Notes: generated by a model not told the origin, from the letters alone. A stretch of DNA of 64,000 bases from Vreelandella neptunia (GCF_000712975.1 NZ_JHQL01000004.1:62001-126000), one strand, 5' to 3'. Numbered from the stretch's first letter, positions 36,357 through 45,885 are shown. Made by a program: numbers and translations.

Positions 36357-37382
36357 TTATAGCCTTTCAAAGATATCTTTGATTTTGTTGATGACACCAA
36401 TCGCCACCTCAGGCAAGGCGATTACGTTGGCATGAGCCAAATGTTTGAATTGTGCATATTTTTGGCTAGCTGCTCTTTCTGCATCCTTTGGAAGATCTTC
36501 CAGTTCGACGGTTAGATTGAAGTCTTCGTTACTTCCTCGAATAGTATCACCTTGAGAATCATACCCTTTGAACTTTATATCTGAATTACCGAGATTTGAG
36601 GCAGAACTAGCCTGCTCATAAACTTTATCACCATCAAGTCCCTCTTTCGTATTCGCGAATTCGACTTTCGCGTTTTTGCTATTCATTTCATCACGTCGCC
36701 TACCGAAGTCAGACCAGAAATCGTCGTTATCTATTTCTTCCTTGTTTGTAGGGAGGAGCTTTATTGTCACCCGATCAATATGTTCGAGGCGGCTAACAAA
36801 AGCTCTTAGAGACTCCTTATCTGAAAGCGGCGTAATTCTCAGAACTGGTGCAGGATACTCTTCGAACAAGTATTTTTTTGTAACACGATCTAACTCCGGG
36901 TTTTCTTTCCTTTGAATCTTGGCTTTTTCGAAATTCTCTTCAATAAACTCTTTGTGTCTCTTCTTTAAACAGAATTGGCTAGTACTTTGAAAATTTTGGA
37001 TCGTAGGTGCTCCGGGGACTTCTTTGCAAAGGATAAGCCTGTGGTTGTTGAGTATTAGTAGAAATGTAGAACTTGGCGCTGTTTCAAGCTCACTCCTGTC
37101 TTCAATTATTCCTCCTTTCGGTCTATATATTTGCTCTCGCCTTAATCTGGTATTCTTTACAATCCGACCGGCTATGCCAAGAACAGGGTATTCTGTAGAC
37201 TCATCCAGCACAACTAACTTTGTGTCTAAGAAAAAATAGTCCCCTTTATCTTTAAGGTGTCTTACAAAGCGCATCTCATGAAAGGAAGGCATAACTATTT
37301 CATCAAAAAGGTCTAGAAGCACCTTTTTATCTCCAAACTTCAGCGTGTAGTTACCGAATTCTAATTTTTTTAGGAATGCCAC
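36357..37382 (-). CDS. Unknown soluble protein, partner of the membrane protein
   Basis: 341 residues with a GTG start at 37382, supported by AAGGAGACAAC directly upstream. No family is recognised. The N-terminal half looks alpha/beta, and the middle is charged and Asn/Asp rich. No membrane segment or signal peptide is seen. Base composition is AT-rich like its neighbours and unlike the flanking chromosome. It is cotranscribed with the membrane protein gene. Confidence 0.65.
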   Translation of the reverse strand: MAFLKKLEFGNYTLKFGDKKVLLDLFDEIVMPSFHEMRFVRHLKDKGDYFFLDTKLVVLDESTEYPVLGIAGRIVKNTRLRREQIYRPKGGIIEDRSELETAPSSTFLLILNNHRLILCKEVPGAPTIQNFQSTSQFCLKKRHKEFIEENFEKAKIQRKENPELDRVTKKYLFEEYPAPVLRITPLSDKESLRAFVSRLEHIDRVTIKLLPTNKEEIDNDDFWSDFGRRRDEMNSKNAKVEFANTKEGLDGDKVYEQASSASNLGNSDIKFKGYDSQGDTIRGSNEDFNLTVELEDLPKDAERAASQKYAQFKHLAHANVIALPEVAIGVINKIKDIFERL

Positions 37383-37400
37383 GTTGTCTCCTTAAGAATG

Positions 37401-37437
37401 TAACGCCACTCATTGGTCCTGCTGCAAGGCTTTATTA
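37401..37437 (-). other. Degenerate attC-like remnant
   Basis: Between two genes, the minus strand reads TAATAA (37437-37432) then GGCGTTA (37407-37401), only 37 bases apart. The right-hand signature is intact, but the site is too short for a functional attC. A partial deletion is a possible explanation. Confidence 0.3.
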
Positions 37438-38292
37438 GGAGCTTTCTTCATCAGGTAGATGTGCTTTCCACTTTCCCTTTACATAATCTACAAAACCATC
37501 CATACCAGGAGCTTCCGAAACTCTTGCTAATTCCATTCCAGCCTGTGTCAAAAGGACTAATCCAACATCAAGTTCATTATCTTTATCATTCTGCATAGTT
37601 AGCGCGAGAGGCTTACCACAATAACTTACTTGAAATTGTTTTGGTAAACCTTGCTGAGAAAACCCTGATATACCATTGAATTGTATTAAGCCTAAGCTAT
37701 CCAAATGGGATAGGCTGTTGAAGTTAATTCCAACTTTATTATAGATATCATCTTTTGGATTAAATACTACCGGCGTAAAAACCCCTATAAACCAACCAAA
37801 TCTACACAAGGAATAAAATAATTCAGCATCCTTCTTATCCAAATCCCCAAGTAAGTTAACGGTTCGTTTTGAGTAGGAACCTGGCGAATTAGCTTCTCCA
37901 GCTAATACCTTAGCCCATAGTGACTGCATTTCATCGTCAGAAATAATTCTGGATTTATCGAAAAAGTTAGTCACCCAATCATCATCCATATTTTCCGGAG
38001 AGGACTCATCTTTCAGTAATGAAATAGATCTTTTCGTTATCTCTTCCATATTTTCTTGGCGAGTAGCTTCTTCTTCAACAAATCGGTGCATTGCGCGCCG
38101 ATGAAGATCTGTTATCTCAATTTCCGATTTAGCTTTTATTAGGCCGGCTTCAGCTTCAGCTTTTGCTACACGCTTAATTTGCCATGGTTCAAATATTCCT
38201 CCAACAGCACTGGAGACCTTTTTAACCAGCGTATTAGCGGGCTTAGAAAGTTCGCCTAGATTTATTAAGGAAGTTGATTTGTCGTCTGACAT
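37435..38292 (-). CDS. DUF2806-like protein
   Basis: 285 residues, AT-rich gene. The middle (ISDDEMQSLWAKVLAGEANSPGSYSKRTVNLLGDLDKKDAELF) matches the typical wording of DUF2806-type proteins as recalled. The function is unknown. The N-terminus has a long helical segment rich in Ala, Glu and Lys. GTTAGGAGCAAC precedes the ATG and supplies a ribosome site. It is the first of the AT-rich minus-strand genes. Confidence 0.65.
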   Translation of the reverse strand: MSDDKSTSLINLGELSKPANTLVKKVSSAVGGIFEPWQIKRVAKAEAEAGLIKAKSEIEITDLHRRAMHRFVEEEATRQENMEEITKRSISLLKDESSPENMDDDWVTNFFDKSRIISDDEMQSLWAKVLAGEANSPGSYSKRTVNLLGDLDKKDAELFYSLCRFGWFIGVFTPVVFNPKDDIYNKVGINFNSLSHLDSLGLIQFNGISGFSQQGLPKQFQVSYCGKPLALTMQNDKDNELDVGLVLLTQAGMELARVSEAPGMDGFVDYVKGKWKAHLPDEESS

Positions 38293-38486
38293 TGTTGCTC
38301 CTAACAGCGTATTATACGGCGCGTTCTATGATTGAATGAACGTGCTAGCACTTTTTCTCGGCAAATACAGCCTGCCAGATTCTTCCAAGCCCATGATTTT
38401 TATAGCCATTAATTCCAATTAGGCTATATCTCCAAAATTCGCGCGCCTACTGCATTTCTGGCATGTCCGCTCAGGGTCGAACGTCA

Positions 38487-38810
38487 TCATTCGCTCAATT
38501 CCTCATAAAATACCACCCTACCCGCAATAGCTTCCATGCCTTCAATCAGCTGCTCGTAGCTGCAAGCAATATCCTGCCGCCCACCTAACGAAAAATACCC
38601 CGTATACTCTTTAAACGGGCAAAATATGGTGGTTTCTGACACGGTGAGTAAGTCCATTCGCACGTCTTCGCGAGGAAAGTAATGGCGTGGCGGGTAGCCG
38701 TATTCGCAAAGTTTAATCGTATTGGTGGAGTCGGCGATTAACGTGCCATCAACATGCGCCTGCACGCGTTGGCTAATAGGGTGACGCTCAATGCGTGAGG
38801 CATTTGGCAT
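38487..38810 (-). CDS. DUF427 domain protein
   Basis: 107 residues. DUF427 features are RIERHPISQRVQAHVDGTLIADSTNTIKLCEYGYPPRHYFPREDVRMDLL and TIFCPFKEYTGYFSL. This small beta-rich family is common in bacteria and has no settled function. Its composition is closer to the host chromosome than that of the adjacent AT-rich genes. Its stop codon overlaps an ATG of a 23-codon ORF that is not annotated here. Confidence 0.85.
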   Translation of the reverse strand: MPNASRIERHPISQRVQAHVDGTLIADSTNTIKLCEYGYPPRHYFPREDVRMDLLTVSETTIFCPFKEYTGYFSLGGRQDIACSYEQLIEGMEAIAGRVVFYEELSE

Positions 38811-39216
38811 TAGGTTGTTCCCTGCGGCGTTTATCGCTCTAGTAAAATTAGCCTAGCAGCTAAATTTGTTTAAGCCCACCGCAAAGGAGTAGCACTTTAG
38901 GCTACGGAGTTGATCTGGGTCAGAGTTGTGGGAGGACTGGCTTACTGCCTGCTCTATATGTTGGTGCCTACTTCATCGCGAGCTGAAGCTCCCTCCTACA
39001 AGATATCGTGCCACTGCTCTATTGTAGGAGGCCACTTCTAGTGGGCGATGGCGGCGTAGCCGCCCTTAGCCAGCTCTATCATCATCGAAGTGTAGAACCA
39101 AAGCTGAAGCTCCCTTATACAACCAGGGCCAGTTTGGGTGGATAAGCATGTCTCGCGGGTGCCTCATTCGCTCGTTCCTCGCGAGATTCGTTACCACGCG
39201 CTACACGTTGTTTTAC
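38811..39216. repeat. Intergenic region with REP-like repeats
   Basis: No gene is seen. It contains AGCTGAAGCTCCCTCCTACAAG-like units at about 38981-39002 and 39101-39122, the REP-like element at 39022-39067 with stem 39050-39055/39059-39064, and the 51-base repeat at 39154-39204. Confidence 0.7.
39154..39204 (+). repeat. 51-base dispersed repeat, copy 2
   Basis: It matches the reverse complement of 21835-21885 at 50 of 51 positions. It lies just downstream of the truncated XRE gene. Confidence 0.9.
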
Positions 39217-39390
39217 TTAGTGAAGCTGTTCAAAGACGTCGGGGTGTTGCTCAGCAATTCGCAACAGAGCAACTGCCGGGTCTTGAGGCTCTCTGCGGCC
39301 TTGTTCCCAGTCCTGAAGTGTACGTATGCTGACCCCAAGAAGACCTGCAAAGGCTGATTGCGATAGATTCAGTTTATGCCGAATTAATTG
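39217..39390 (-). pseudogene. 5'-truncated XRE-type regulator or antitoxin
   Basis: An open stretch of 58 codons ends at TAA (39219-39217) and starts after an in-frame stop at 39393-39391. It encodes IRHKLNLSQSAFAGLLGVSIRTLQDWEQGRREP, a complete helix-turn-helix, followed by PAVALLRIAEQHPDVFEQL. The usual N-terminal part and start codon are missing, replaced by the end of phnA. It resembles HigA/NadS-type antitoxins. Confidence 0.7.
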
Positions 39391-39398
39391 TCATCTAT

Positions 39399-39734
39399 TC
39401 AGGCTTTCTTCACAAACTGGGCGGTGACCATCATGTCGCCAGCGCCATCGACCTTGCAATCGAGCTGGTGGTCTTTGCCTTCCTTAAGCCGCTTGATAAC
39501 GGCCTTGGTGCCAATCTTAAGCACGATTGAGCTGCCTTTGACCTTGAGGTCTTTGATTAGCGTTACCTTATCGCCTTCAGCCAGCAGAGTGCCATTGGCA
39601 TCTTTCACCATGACGGTGTCTTCCGCTTCAACCTCGGAAGGGTTCCATTCGTGGGCACATTCTGGGCAGATGAACAGGCTTTGATCCTGGTAGACGAAGT
39701 CAGAGTGGCAATTGGGGCAAGGTGGGCATGACAT
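39399..39734 (-). CDS. phnA: PhnA/YjdM zinc-ribbon protein
   Basis: 111 residues. The N-terminal zinc ribbon is [28 protein letters not shown], followed by the PhnA domain ([41 protein letters not shown]). Despite the name, the protein is not needed for phosphonate use in most bacteria and its role is unknown. No other phn genes are nearby. Confidence 0.93.
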   Translation of the reverse strand: MSCPPCPNCHSDFVYQDQSLFICPECAHEWNPSEVEAEDTVMVKDANGTLLAEGDKVTLIKDLKVKGSSIVLKIGTKAVIKRLKEGKDHQLDCKVDGAGDMMVTAQFVKKA

Positions 39735-39874
39735 GGAAGGTGGCTTCTGTGATTGGGTTGGCTACTTATGATACTGAGCCTTTGCAGCCTTGGCGAATGC
39801 CTACCCCCTTGTGCGGAAGCCATGGCTAGTTAACACCACTCCCAATGGTGCGTATTGTTACCTGAGTGAAAGCG

Positions 39875-40288
39875 CTAGGCCATTTTTTGCCAATGCGTTA
39901 CCTCTTGAATACTGGATAAGTCGTCGTGTTCTAGCTGCTCTGCTTTGTAAAGATCCCAGCGCATTTGTAAATTCATCCAAAAATCGGCTGAAACGCCAAA
40001 GAAACGCGCCAGTCTCAACGCCGTACTGGGTGTTACACCGCGCTTTTTATTCACTAGCTCATTGAAGCGGATGCTGTGCTGTCCGAGCCTGTCGCCTGAT
40101 AGCGCTTCGAGTCGGTTGCCTGGCGGCACCTTTAGTTCCTCAAGCCTCTGCCTCTGCACTGAGTCCAGCAAGTCGAGTTTCCGTGATGCGATCTTCCATA
40201 GAGACGACGGGCAAAGCTTACGAGCCGCCTTGGTGTGCTCTCCATTGAATAAGTCTTCTACCGCTTTGTCTTTGAAATTTACGATCAT
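39875..40288 (-). pseudogene. HigB-HigA deletion fusion
   Basis: 137 residues that join parts of two proteins. Residues 1 to about 76 match the N-terminal two thirds of HigB (MIVNFKDKAVEDLF, LEELKVPPGNRLEALSGDRLGQHSIRFN). The rest matches the C-terminal part of HigA (NKKRGVTPSTALRLARFFGVSADFWMNLQMRWDLYKAE). The toxin's C-terminus, the intergenic spacer and the antitoxin's N-terminus are absent. The junction is near 40058-40072. Both genes carry a similar R-[IF]-N-[DE] coding stretch here, so a deletion by short homology is plausible. Neither activity is expected to be intact. Confidence 0.75.
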
Positions 40289-40619
40289 TAATACGCAATA
40301 GCACGGAGCCCATGCTATTCAAGCCGGTTAAGATTGATGCGTTTTTCTAAAACTTGCTAGCTCACCGCTGAGCTGACTGAGCAGCTCACACGCTTAGCCA
40401 GCCAGTGAGCATTCGATGAATACTTCCACACCAGCCCTAACGCGGCGGCTTTACACGGGCAGTTGGGCGAGCACGATAGCGGGCAGTGTGCACACCAGCA
40501 CTTTATTGACCTAGTAGCGGTGGCTACGTGTTCATATTGGCATGGTGCTGCAATCGCTATTCGCTTATCCGCGCCTTGCCTCCTAGACTGAAAGCTCATT
40601 TCTTTTGAGTTACCGACCT
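40289..40619. other. Intergenic stretch with an operator and no clear gene
   Basis: Apart from the hig operator, no convincing gene is seen. Plus-strand readings of about 60 codons look partly protein-like but lack a start, and could be a decayed gene. Confidence 0.35.
40297..40319. promoter_or_regulatory. Probable hig operator
   Basis: AATAGCA-N9-TGCTATT is a perfect inverted repeat 9 bases upstream of the fusion gene start, where HigA-type repressors bind. Confidence 0.55.
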
Positions 40620-41588
40620 ATGCGTGTGTTTTCTAATCCGGTCGGTGCCGGTTCACTGTGGTTTGATAATTTGGTGACCGCCGACGGCGTTCCTGTGGCT
40701 TACGACCCGCAGGCGCGCGCCTTTCTACCGATGCCGCCCTTCTGCGCTAACCGAGAAGTGATTGGCTGCAACTGGATTGCCCCTAAGCAGGGTGAATTCT
40801 GTCGTGCCTGCGCGATGACCGCCCTTGCCCCCGACCCTTCTATTTCAGATGCCATGCCTAACTGGGCGCAAACCGAAGCCGCAAAGCGCTGGGTAATTGA
40901 TAACCTGGGCCGCTGGAACTGGTTTCGCCCGGAAGACCCTGGTGCGCCACCGGTGTTTCATATGTTGGCGGAAGGCGGAACGCCGGTGCCCATGGGGCAT
41001 GTGGGCGGCGTGGTAACCATCAGCGTGGCGGAAGCTGATGCGGTGCTGCGGACAACGCGCAAAGAGGCGTTGGATGAGCCATACCGCACGATGATTGGCC
41101 ATATGCGCCATGAAATCGCACATATGCTGTGGTGGCGGCTAAGTTTGCGGGATGACTTTCTTGATGCGTTTCGTGAAATGTTTGGCGATGAGCGGGAGGA
41201 TTATCCCGCCGCGTTGCAGCACTATTACCACAATGGCCCGCCTGCGGATTGGCGGCAGCGGTTTCTATCTACCTATGCGTCCTCCCACCCTCACGAAGAT
41301 TGGGCGGAAACCACCTCTCACCTGCTGCACTTAACCGATATCACCGATAGCTTTGTGTCGGCGGGCATGACCTCTCCGGCGTTGCCCAACACCTATGGCT
41401 GGGATGCGTATGCCGAACCCGATGCTGAGCGCTTGATTCACATTGCGGCATCCTTAGTTGCCGGTGTTAACCATGTAAACCGCTCGATGGGGCTTTCGGA
41501 TCTGTATCCGTTTGTGCTTTCCGACGCGGCGATGCGCAAGCTAGCGTTTGTCCACGATTGGCTACGGCGCGGTGCTCAGGGGCTTTAA
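40620..41588 (+). CDS. Putative zinc-binding metallopeptidase
   Basis: 322 residues from the ATG at 40620 (a TTG at 40605 is an alternative). The N-terminal part has four cysteines arranged as a zinc site (FCANREVIGCNW, GEFCRACAM). The central MRHEIAHMLWW is an HExxH motif, with EDWAETTSHLLH downstream likely to give the third ligand. This fits the putative zinc-binding metallopeptidase family (Peptidase_Mx-like). No signal peptide is seen, so it is cytoplasmic. The substrate is unknown. Confidence 0.82.
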   Translation: MRVFSNPVGAGSLWFDNLVTADGVPVAYDPQARAFLPMPPFCANREVIGCNWIAPKQGEFCRACAMTALAPDPSISDAMPNWAQTEAAKRWVIDNLGRWNWFRPEDPGAPPVFHMLAEGGTPVPMGHVGGVVTISVAEADAVLRTTRKEALDEPYRTMIGHMRHEIAHMLWWRLSLRDDFLDAFREMFGDEREDYPAALQHYYHNGPPADWRQRFLSTYASSHPHEDWAETTSHLLHLTDITDSFVSAGMTSPALPNTYGWDAYAEPDAERLIHIAASLVAGVNHVNRSMGLSDLYPFVLSDAAMRKLAFVHDWLRRGAQGL

Positions 41589-41668
41589 TTCGCTTAACTA
41601 GAATTACCTGATAACCTGTTAGCTTAATCAGCGTTTATCTCAGAAGATCGATACACGATACCGTTAAT

Positions 41669-41702
41669 AAAGAGCAGCCTGCAGTATCACAGGCTGCTCT
41701 TT
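41669..41702. terminator. Bidirectional terminator
   Basis: A 13-bp perfect stem (41669-41681 with 41690-41702) with an eight-base loop lies between two convergent genes. Each strand ends in TTT. Confidence 0.88.
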
Positions 41703-41725
41703 ATGATGGGCGTCGTTCAGCTTTT

Positions 41726-42109
41726 TCACACCGCTTCTTTCAGTAAACCATGCAAAAAATTGGCTAAAGAGCGTAGCTGGAACGGTTTAGTAATCACATC
41801 CGTGGCACCGGCTTCTAGTGCTTTACGCCGCGTTTCTAGATCGTCGCTACCGGTCAACATTACTAGGGGTAAGAAAGCCCCTCCCAACATTGAATGCATG
41901 GCACGGACTAGCTGGAAACCATTCAACCCAGGCATGGAGACATCAATAAGCACGAGATCTGGCCGACGGGTACGAAAAAGCTCTAACGCAGTATGCCCAT
42001 TGTCAGCTTCAAGGACACAGAAACCCAAGTTTGCAAGCCCGGCGCCTAGCAGTAAACGTATCGTTGCATCGTCATCGACCACCAAAACCGTCGCGCTGGT
42101 TGATGTCAT
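41726..42109 (-). CDS. Single-domain response regulator (CheY-like)
   Basis: 127 residues, one receiver domain. The acidic pocket is VVDDDA, the phosphorylated aspartate lies in VLIDVSMPGLNG, and the Thr and Lys switch residues are in VMLTGSDD and VITKPFQ. No output domain is present. It is divergent from the large hybrid kinase 230 bases away, so the two are likely partners. Confidence 0.93.
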   Translation of the reverse strand: MTSTSATVLVVDDDATIRLLLGAGLANLGFCVLEADNGHTALELFRTRRPDLVLIDVSMPGLNGFQLVRAMHSMLGGAFLPLVMLTGSDDLETRRKALEAGATDVITKPFQLRSLANFLHGLLKEAV

Positions 42110-42339
42110 TACACACTCCCCTCAGTCATTAAAACGTTAATTCAGCACGCTAATTCAGAACGTTAGCCCAAAAAGTTAACCTAGATTAACAATAGTTGGA
42201 TGCTAAGGGAGGCCCAAGGATGTGAACAAATGTCACAGTTGTTTACAGTGCTACTGCATTAGGCTTCTATAGGGCGCATCGTCCATCACTATTTGTGCAC
42301 CATGTAGGCACTTGTGATAAGCACTTATGGAATGCACCT

Positions 42340-45300
42340 ATGGAACTGTTGTGGCCCAGTAACTCTCCTTCTACTCTTGAGGCGCAGCGTGACAGAATCG
42401 CGCTAGAAGCCGCTGGCCTAGGCGTCTGGGAGTTGGATCTAGAAAGCGGAAACACCGCCTGGAATGATCAAATGTATGCGCTGTACGGTTTATCACCTAA
42501 CAGCCCAACGCCACGATTCGATGAATGGTTAGCCTACGTACACCCAGCAGACCGCGACTCTGTTACTGATGCGTTTCAGCGCTTATTGGCCAACCATGCG
42601 CCAATGACCATGGAATTTCGCATACTAAACAGCGGTAACGACGTTCGCCATCTGCGGGCTGTCACCCGCAGCCTGCATAATGAAGAAAATATTCCACAGT
42701 GTTTGATTGGGATTAACGAAGACATTACACATCAAACTCAGGACCGCCATTTAGCCGCCAACAAAACGCGTGAACTACAGAGCTTCTTTGATGTATCGCC
42801 AAGCCTAATCTGCATAACCACGTTAGGGGGTCAATTTCTAACGGTTAACCAAGCATGGAAACGCCTACTTGGTTTTGCCGAAGATGAATTAGTAGGCACT
42901 TTTTTTCTGACGTTAGTACATCCCGAAGATCTTGAAATCACCCGTGCGGCCATCGCAGACCTGCAAGAAGGCCGTGTCGTGTCTGACTTTGTTAACCGCT
43001 ACCGCCATAAAAATGGTGACTTTCGATATATTGAGTGGTGCGCAACATCTAGAGAAGACCAAATTTATGCAACCGCCAATGACGTCACTTCACGAATTGC
43101 GCTTGAGCAGCAAATCGCTAAAGAAAAAGCCTATCTACAGTTGATTATTGACAGCCTGCCAAGCCCTATCTTTGCTAAAGATTGGCAAGGTCGTCATACA
43201 CTGGCCAATAGCAACGTAGCCACGTTATTTGGAACCACCCCAGAAGAGATGCTGGGTCGTACTGATTGGCAAATGCCTATAGACAAAGCCTTAGCGGCAA
43301 AATTTCAACTAGATGACCGAGAAGTTATGCGCAGTGGCAAACACAAAGTGGTTGCCGAGGAGCTGATGTACGACACCTTGGGCAATAAGCATTGGTACCA
43401 GGTTATTAAGGTGCCTTTGATGTGTGAAGCGCCGGTTAAAGAGCGTCAGGTCGTAGGTATCGCTACAGATATCACTGAGCGCAAAGATAAAGAACAACAG
43501 CTGAAGCGACAAGAGCAGCTCTACCGGAGCCTGGTGGAGTCGCAACTAGACTTAATAGTGCGTGTCGACAGTCTTAATCAATTTACTTTTGTTAACGACG
43601 TATATTGCGATTTGTTTGGCAAAACAAAAAATGAGCTGATTGGAAAAAGCTTTGTACTGTTGGTTCACGATGATGATATGGGCGATACAATCGCTGCTAT
43701 TAAGCGCTTAAAAAATGCTCCCCATAGAACACACGTAGAGCACCGAGCCATGACCCGGCAAGGGTGGAGATGGCTCTCCTGGGAAGGCAGTGCCATTCTC
43801 GACAACGATGGCAATATGTTGGAAATTCAGGCCGTTGGGCGAGACATTACCGCGTTAAAGCTGGCCCAGCAGCGTGCCCAAAGTGCCAGCCATGCCAAGA
43901 GCCAATTTCTAGCTAACATGAGCCATGAGATTCGCACGCCGCTCAACGCCATTATTGGCTTTAGCGAACTTTTGACCCAAAGCCCGCTGACAAAAGAGCA
44001 GCAGGAGTGGCTAGAAAATATATCAACGGCATCACACTTACTGCTCAGTATTGTTAATGACGTCTTGGATTACTCTAAAATTGAAGCTGGCAAACTTGAG
44101 CTTGAATCTTTACCGTTCTCTATTGAGCAGCTTATTACCCAACAAAGCGCTTTATTCACCTTATCAGCACAGGATAAAGGCCTAACTTTTCACATGTGGC
44201 GTGAAGGCGATTTCTCTACGGTACTGCTGGGGGATGCCATGCGCCTTGGTCAGGTGTTAACTAACCTGGTTGGCAATGCCATTAAGTTCACCCAGCACGG
44301 TAGCGTTGAACTTTGCTTTCGGGCTGTTCGCACTCAAGACAATAAATGTCAGCTTACTATTGATGTAAAAGATACCGGCATTGGCATCACTGCGGCGCAA
44401 AAAAGCCGTTTGTTTGATGCCTTCACTCAGGCCGACAGTTCGATCTCACGACGCTTTGGCGGCACAGGTTTAGGTCTTGTCATCTGCCGTCGGTTGATTA
44501 AGCAGATGGGCGGTACTCTAGGGGTCAGCTCCGAAAAGGGAGTTGGCAGTTGTTTTAGTATCAAGCTAACGCTTCCCATCGCCTCACAGCCAGAAGCCCA
44601 AGCGAGACAGTCTCCCCCCTTAAACACGCACAACTTGGTTGGTAAACGCGTGCTATTGGCTGAAGATAATCCGGTTAATCAAGCACTAACGAGACGCTTG
44701 TTAGAAGATTTAGGGCTAGAGGTCATCGTTGTTAATAATGGATGCGAAGCCCTAGAACAGTTGCAAAAGCGCGATGTAGAACTGATTTTGATGGATTTGC
44801 AAATGCCTGAGATGGACGGCTTTGAAGCAGCTCGACGCATTCGCCGCAAGAATAATACTCTTCCTATCATCGCTCTCTCTGCCGCGGTACTGGACGAAGA
44901 ACGCCAAAATGCGCTATCAGCCGGAATGAATGAGCACTTGGCTAAACCCATCAACTCCCAGCAATTAGCCGCTGCTGTGGTTCGTTGGCTAACGGGTGAG
45001 CGACCAGCTAGCCCTGTGACTTCGCTCGGTTCCACCAACCCAAACGCGTGTCACGCCCATACACCAGAAGCGACGCCTAAAAACACCTGGCTAACCATGC
45101 TTGAAACAAACGGTGTTGATGTTCAGGTTGGGCTTGATTCAGCAGCAGCAGATTTATCGCTGTATCGCCAAGTGCTTGGGCTGTTTTTTGACCAGCTTAG
45201 TGAGCGCTATGCCCACCTACCAACAAGATTGTTACAAGCAGCAGGATTGGAAATCACTGCCTATGAGGAAATACAGCGCGATATTCATACACTCAAGGGG

Positions 45301-45462
45301 TCGGCAGCCTCGGTAGGAGCGGTAGAGCTAGCAGACTGTGCTTGTCACGTTGAAACGTGTTTGAAACAGCACCAGCATATTCGGCAAACCGATATCGACC
45401 AACTATCGTTAGTATTAAGAAATACTCAGCGCTTGCTTGCGTCAGCCCTTAAAAAAACATGA
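42340..45462 (+). CDS. Hybrid sensor kinase: four PAS, HisKA, HATPase, receiver, Hpt
   Basis: 1040 residues from the ATG at 42340; a GTG at 42295 would add 15 residues. Four PAS-type segments cover about residues 10-510. HisKA has [15 protein letters not shown] with H529. The ATPase has [16 protein letters not shown] and GTGLGL. The receiver carries [12 protein letters not shown] with D819. The Hpt domain carries [13 protein letters not shown] with H983. No membrane segment is seen, so the kinase senses cytoplasmic signals. All phosphorelay steps from kinase to Hpt are in one protein, and its final partner may be one of the regulators nearby. Confidence 0.93.
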   Translation: MELLWPSNSPSTLEAQRDRIALEAAGLGVWELDLESGNTAWNDQMYALYGLSPNSPTPRFDEWLAYVHPADRDSVTDAFQRLLANHAPMTMEFRILNSGNDVRHLRAVTRSLHNEENIPQCLIGINEDITHQTQDRHLAANKTRELQSFFDVSPSLICITTLGGQFLTVNQAWKRLLGFAEDELVGTFFLTLVHPEDLEITRAAIADLQEGRVVSDFVNRYRHKNGDFRYIEWCATSREDQIYATANDVTSRIALEQQIAKEKAYLQLIIDSLPSPIFAKDWQGRHTLANSNVATLFGTTPEEMLGRTDWQMPIDKALAAKFQLDDREVMRSGKHKVVAEELMYDTLGNKHWYQVIKVPLMCEAPVKERQVVGIATDITERKDKEQQLKRQEQLYRSLVESQLDLIVRVDSLNQFTFVNDVYCDLFGKTKNELIGKSFVLLVHDDDMGDTIAAIKRLKNAPHRTHVEHRAMTRQGWRWLSWEGSAILDNDGNMLEIQAVGRDITALKLAQQRAQSASHAKSQFLANMSHEIRTPLNAIIGFSELLTQSPLTKEQQEWLENISTASHLLLSIVNDVLDYSKIEAGKLELESLPFSIEQLITQQSALFTLSAQDKGLTFHMWREGDFSTVLLGDAMRLGQVLTNLVGNAIKFTQHGSVELCFRAVRTQDNKCQLTIDVKDTGIGITAAQKSRLFDAFTQADSSISRRFGGTGLGLVICRRLIKQMGGTLGVSSEKGVGSCFSIKLTLPIASQPEAQARQSPPLNTHNLVGKRVLLAEDNPVNQALTRRLLEDLGLEVIVVNNGCEALEQLQKRDVELILMDLQMPEMDGFEAARRIRRKNNTLPIIALSAAVLDEERQNALSAGMNEHLAKPINSQQLAAAVVRWLTGERPASPVTSLGSTNPNACHAHTPEATPKNTWLTMLETNGVDVQVGLDSAAADLSLYRQVLGLFFDQLSERYAHLPTRLLQAAGLEITAYEEIQRDIHTLKGSAASVGAVELADCACHVETCLKQHQHIRQTDIDQLSLVLRNTQRLLASALKKT

Positions 45463-45885
45463 AGCAACAGAACGCAGCCCCCTCTACTACGTGATAGCGT
45501 TAAGGCAGAGATAAGGGCGCTGCTTATTACTCCCCTCCCCTCCCCTCCCCTAAGCACATCTTCTACGCTCTTAACTTTTTTCTAGAGCGGCACAAGAAGC
45601 TTCTTTGATAATTATCTCTCAATTCTAAAGCGTTTAACCCTGCTCATTATCACTTGGCAACCCATTCGTTTTCTAACCGCTAATAGCAACTATCAACGTG
45701 CGTGGACTAGCAGGGGCTAACTTCCCCCCTAGATTAGTTCCACTCGTTGAATTGTGACAGAAAGCAAAAAAACACTAAAAAGGTTTTCATTATTAGCGCG
45801 AAATGCAGGTTTTTGTCGGAAAAATATCCTTTCACAATGGCTATGATGGATACAGTTAAAAAGTTTTATCCTAAGGATTAAAAAA
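45463..45885. other. Intergenic region upstream of the surface-fibre operon
   Basis: No gene is seen. It contains the (TCCCC)4 tract and an AT-rich part near 45740-45880 that probably holds the operon promoter. AAGGA precedes the first ATG. No known riboswitch was recognised. Confidence 0.55.
45531..45550 (-). repeat. (TCCCC)4 tract, G-quadruplex motif on the minus strand
   Basis: Four exact copies of TCCCC give, on the minus strand, four G4 runs separated by single A. This is an ideal intramolecular quadruplex pattern. It is also a short tandem repeat able to change copy number. Confidence 0.85.

Noticed and set aside
38419..38490. 23-codon ORF overlapping the DUF427 stop (MMTFDPERTCQKC)
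   Set aside because: The CxxC and the coupled start are suggestive, but it stops early and the following frames are ambiguous. It could be a decayed zinc-ribbon gene.
39735..39874. Another attC-like sequence between phnA and the HigB-HigA fusion
   Set aside because: TAACA and GTTAAC occur near each other with a small palindrome, but the span is too short and the inner arms do not pair as in the two accepted sites.
40357..40599. 80-codon minus-strand ORF upstream of the metallopeptidase
   Set aside because: No ribosome site or motif. Plus-strand readings are equally protein-like, so nothing can be assigned.
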